NCBI GenBank assembly: GCA_016193065.1 | Contig: JACPSX010000232.1 | Location: 1 to 7,237 of the forward strand | Reading direction: 5' to 3' | Length of the DNA: 7,237 bases | Source: Candidatus Tectimicrobiota bacterium | GTDB taxonomy: Bacteria > JACPSX01 | Shown here: positions 4,782 to 7,237 of the stretch, piece after piece | How positions within the stretch are numbered: the stretch's first letter is position 1 | Layout: each line of letters begins with the position of its first letter | Position numbers and translations under genes: made by a program | The notes under the pieces: generated by a model | Seen by the model: the letters and a program-made list of their open reading frames with translations, nothing else | Database searches by the model: none | Told to the model about the DNA's origin: nothing

Positions 4782-6161
4782 ATGGAGGCCCACATTTTCC
4801 GCGAGTACGATATCCGGGGAACCGTCGGGAAGGATCTCACTCCGGAGGTGGCCCGCCTGATCGGACTTGGCTTCGGCACGCTCATGCAATCCCAGGGGGG
4901 ATCAGAGGTGAGCGTGGGCAGGGACAACCGTCTCAGTTCCGAGGAACTTAAGGCGGCGTTGGTGGAGGGAATCCGGTCCACCGGATGTAACGTCATCGAC
5001 CTGGGGCTTGTGCCGACCCCTCTCCTCTACTTTTCCTTGCATTACCTTCCGGTACACGGGGGCATGATGATCACGGGGAGCCACAACCCCCCAGAGTTTA
5101 ACGGCTTCAAGGTATGCGTGGGGAAAAACACTCTGTTCGGCCCTGAGATCCAGGACCTGCGCCGCCTCATTGAAGCCGGGAATTTCCGGCAAGGCAACGG
5201 GTCCTACGGCAAGGCGGAGATCCTCGGCCCCTATCTCTCCGCAGCAAAAAAGCGGGTCCGCCTGGAGCGCCCCATTTCCGTGGTCACCGACGCCGGAAAC
5301 GGCACGGCGGGGCTGGTTGCGCCCACCCTTCTGCGGGACCTGGGGTGCACGGTTCATGATCTGTTCTCCACCCCCGATGGGCATTATCCCCATCACCACC
5401 CGGACCCGACGATCCCCGAAAATCTGACCGAGCTCCGCCGCCGGGTCATGGCCACGGGATCGGAAGTTGGCATCGGTTACGACGGGGACGCGGATCGAAT
5501 CGGGGTGGTCGATCACGAGGGGAACATCCTCTGGGGTGATCAGCTCATGATCCTCTTTTCCCGCGATCTCCTGTCCCGCCACCCGGGTGCTTCCGTCGTT
5601 TTCGAAGTAAAAAGCTCCCAGACCCTGGTGGACGACATCCGCAAGCACGGTGGAAACCCGATCATGGGGGCGGCCGGGCATTCCTTGATCAAGAAAAAAA
5701 TGCGCGACGAGAATGCCCTCTTGGGAGGCGAGATGAGCGGGCACATCTTCCTGGCGGAAAACTATTACGGGTTTGACGACGCCATTTTTGCCTCCTGCCG
5801 CCTTCTGGAAATTCTCTCCCGCGGGCACGGCAGCCTCAAGGAGATGCTGGCGGACGTCCCCAAAACCTACTCGACGCCCGAGATCCGCATCGCCTGTCCC
5901 GAGGAAGAGAAATTCCGCATCGTCGACGAGGTCATGCGCAGCTTCGCCGAGCAATATCCCATCATCGATGTCGATGGAGTCCGGGTTGTCCTGGAAGACG
6001 GCTGGGGACTGGTGCGGGCCTCCAACACCCAACCCGTCCTGGTTCTCCGCTTCGAGGCCCTGAGCACGAAACGGCTCGCAGAAATCCAGGAACTCGTTTT
6101 GGGACGACTGGAAAAATTCCCGATCCTGGGGGCAGAGATCTCCCGGCTGCGGTCCGCCTGA
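4782..6161 (+). CDS. manB: Phosphomannomutase/phosphoglucomutase (alpha-D-phosphohexomutase)
   Basis: The 459-residue enzyme interconverts mannose-6-phosphate and mannose-1-phosphate (often also the glucose phosphates) in the cytoplasm, feeding GDP-mannose synthesis. The start at ATG 4782 has AGGAG at 4768-4772 and the normal family opening HIFREYDIRG; the open frame upstream to 4737 is not homologous-looking. All four signatures are present: phosphoserine loop TGSHNP with Ser100, metal-binding DGDADR at 234-239, sugar-specificity loop GGEMSGH with Glu317, Ser319 and His321, and phosphate-binding loop RASNTQP at 412-418. These match the ManB/AlgC type and its usual length of about 455-465, so the gene looks intact and functional. 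The stop TGA overlaps the manC ATG by one base (TGATG), implying translational coupling. The presence of manC favours mannose over glucose as the main substrate in vivo. Confidence 0.95.
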   Translation: MEAHIFREYDIRGTVGKDLTPEVARLIGLGFGTLMQSQGGSEVSVGRDNRLSSEELKAALVEGIRSTGCNVIDLGLVPTPLLYFSLHYLPVHGGMMITGSHNPPEFNGFKVCVGKNTLFGPEIQDLRRLIEAGNFRQGNGSYGKAEILGPYLSAAKKRVRLERPISVVTDAGNGTAGLVAPTLLRDLGCTVHDLFSTPDGHYPHHHPDPTIPENLTELRRRVMATGSEVGIGYDGDADRIGVVDHEGNILWGDQLMILFSRDLLSRHPGASVVFEVKSSQTLVDDIRKHGGNPIMGAAGHSLIKKKMRDENALLGGEMSGHIFLAENYYGFDDAIFASCRLLEILSRGHGSLKEMLADVPKTYSTPEIRIACPEEEKFRIVDEVMRSFAEQYPIIDVDGVRVVLEDGWGLVRASNTQPVLVLRFEALSTKRLAEIQELVLGRLEKFPILGAEISRLRSA

Positions 6162-7237
6162 TGAACCCCTATATCTACGCCGTCATCCTGGCCGGGGGCG
6201 AGGGAACCCGCTTCTGGCCTCTGAGCCGCAAGGGAAATCCCAAGCAGTTCCTGCGGGTGCTCGGCGACAGGAGTCTCCTCCAGCAGACCGTGGATCGCAT
6301 CGCTCCTTTAATTCCACAGGAGAATACGTACGTTGTCACGTTGCAGGACCAGCGCAGACAGGTCCTGGACCAGATCCCCTGGCTTCTGCCGGATAACGTC
6401 CTGGGCGAGCCCTGCGGCCGCAACACGGCCCCGGCCATCGCTCTGGCGGCTGTCCATCTCAAGGAGCGCGGAGGAGACGGGGTCATGGTGGTCCTGGCAG
6501 CCGATCACCTGATCGGTGACGCGGACAAGTTCGTGGAAAACCTGAGGGTCGCCGCGGAGTTTGCGGCTCAGGAGGATCTCCTGGTCACCCTGGGAATTCG
6601 CCCGAAGGGACCCGAGACCGCTTATGGCTACATCCGGCTGGGTCCGGGGATCAAGGAGATCCACGGGTATACCATCTACGCCGTCGAACAATTTGTGGAG
6701 AAACCGGACCGCGCCCGGGAGCCTACCTAGCCGACGGAAATTACCTGTGGAACAGCGGCAACTTTGTCTGGAACCTGCGGACAATCCTGGAAGCCTACGA
6801 GACCTACCTGCCGGATCTCCTTCATTCCATCCAGGCAGTTCATGCCCTCCCGCACACCCCGGAAGGGGACCGGCAGCAGAGGGAGCGTTATGGTCGGTTC
6901 GTCTCTCAATCGGTGGACTATGGAATCCTGGAAAAAGCGGACCGGGTTGCCGTGTTCCCCTGCGACTTCCCCTGGAGCGATTTGGGGAGTTGGAACGCCC
7001 TGTATGCGGTGCTCCCCAAGGATGGGCAAGCCAATGCCGTCACGGGAAAACACGAAGGGGTGGAAACACAGGGGTGCCTTATCCGCTCCACTGGGCGGCT
7101 CATCGCCACCATTGGTCTTTCCGAACTCATCGTTGTGGATACGGGCGACGCCCTGCTGATCTGCCCCCGGAACCGGGATCAGGATTTGAAAAGGCTGGTT
7201 GAGAAACTGCGTTCCTCGGGAGAAGAGTCCGTTCTCT
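6161..7237 (+). pseudogene. manC: Mannose-1-phosphate guanylyltransferase, frameshifted and 3'-incomplete
   Basis: This enzyme makes GDP-mannose from mannose-1-phosphate and GTP. The first frame (6161-6730, 189 residues) carries the pyrophosphorylase signature LAGGEGTRFWPLSRKGNPKQ (residues 10-29), GRNTAPAIALAA, VLAADH and FVEKPDR (178-184), then ends at TAG 6728-6730. Homology continues without a gap in the other frame from 6721: AYLADGNYLWNSGNFVW, SVDYGILEKADRVAVFPCDF, PWSDLGSW, and IVVDTGDALLIC. Joining GAG 6719-6721 to GCC TAC at 6721 restores the family sequence if one base, probably a G, is missing in GGGAGCC. The joined product is about 359 residues at the right edge, near the full length of single-domain ManC. 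A following isomerase cupin domain, as in bifunctional AlgA, cannot be excluded. There is no clear SD; translation likely couples to manB. It could be a true mutation or a sequencing or assembly error. Confidence 0.9.

Noticed and set aside
4010-4996. Long minus-strand open frames opposite the regulators and manB (for example 4010-4996 and 4902-6032)
   Set aside because: They are antisense shadows of well-supported genes in GC-rich DNA; their translations show no domain and no ribosome site was apparent.
6561-7202. Separate gene in another frame at 6561-7202 or 6764-7159
   Set aside because: These frames show no homology, whereas the frame starting at 6721 carries clear ManC motifs through to the window end.

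Overview
The window reads as a piece of a GC-rich Gram-negative chromosome. The evidence is strong G/C preference at third codon positions, a periplasmic binding protein with a signal peptide, purine-rich ribosome sites and NtrC-type response-regulator domains. The gene mix would fit a proteobacterial, Desulfobacterota or NC10-like lineage, but nothing here fixes the taxon. No rRNA, tRNA, CRISPR array or complete insertion sequence was seen.

Layout, left to right. (1) A minus-strand gene runs off the left edge (<1-239). It has a strong ribosome site and diverges from everything else. (2) The divergent control region (240-466) holds three copies of a 7-base inverted word and an AT-rich promoter candidate. 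(3) Two tandem small cupin proteins (467-1009, 1027-1578) are followed by a tripartite tricarboxylate transporter (TctC/Bug) binding protein (1724-2749). A 107-bp MITE-like inverted-repeat element (1575-1681) sits between the second cupin and tctC and overlaps the cupin stop codon. (4) Two orphan regulators come next: a RegA/ActR-like receiver plus Fis-type HTH protein (3033-3677) and a receiver plus PAS protein without an output domain (3890-4657). No histidine kinase is present. (5) A sigma70-like promoter (4703-4732) precedes manB (phosphomannomutase/phosphoglucomutase, 4782-6161). It overlaps manC (mannose-1-phosphate guanylyltransferase) by one base; manC is frameshifted near 6721 and still open at the right edge.

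How the parts may work together: manB and manC catalyse consecutive steps to GDP-mannose, the precursor of mannose-containing polysaccharides. The cupin-cupin-tctC group looks like a uptake-plus-conversion module for a small carboxylate, possibly aromatic; this is inference from family and context. The regulators could serve either neighbour; the sequence does not decide. The most unusual items are the MITE-like insertion, the mutually exclusive hairpins that touch the ribosome site of the left-edge gene, the asymmetric metal sites of the paired cupins, the kinase-less REC-PAS protein and the manC frameshift.
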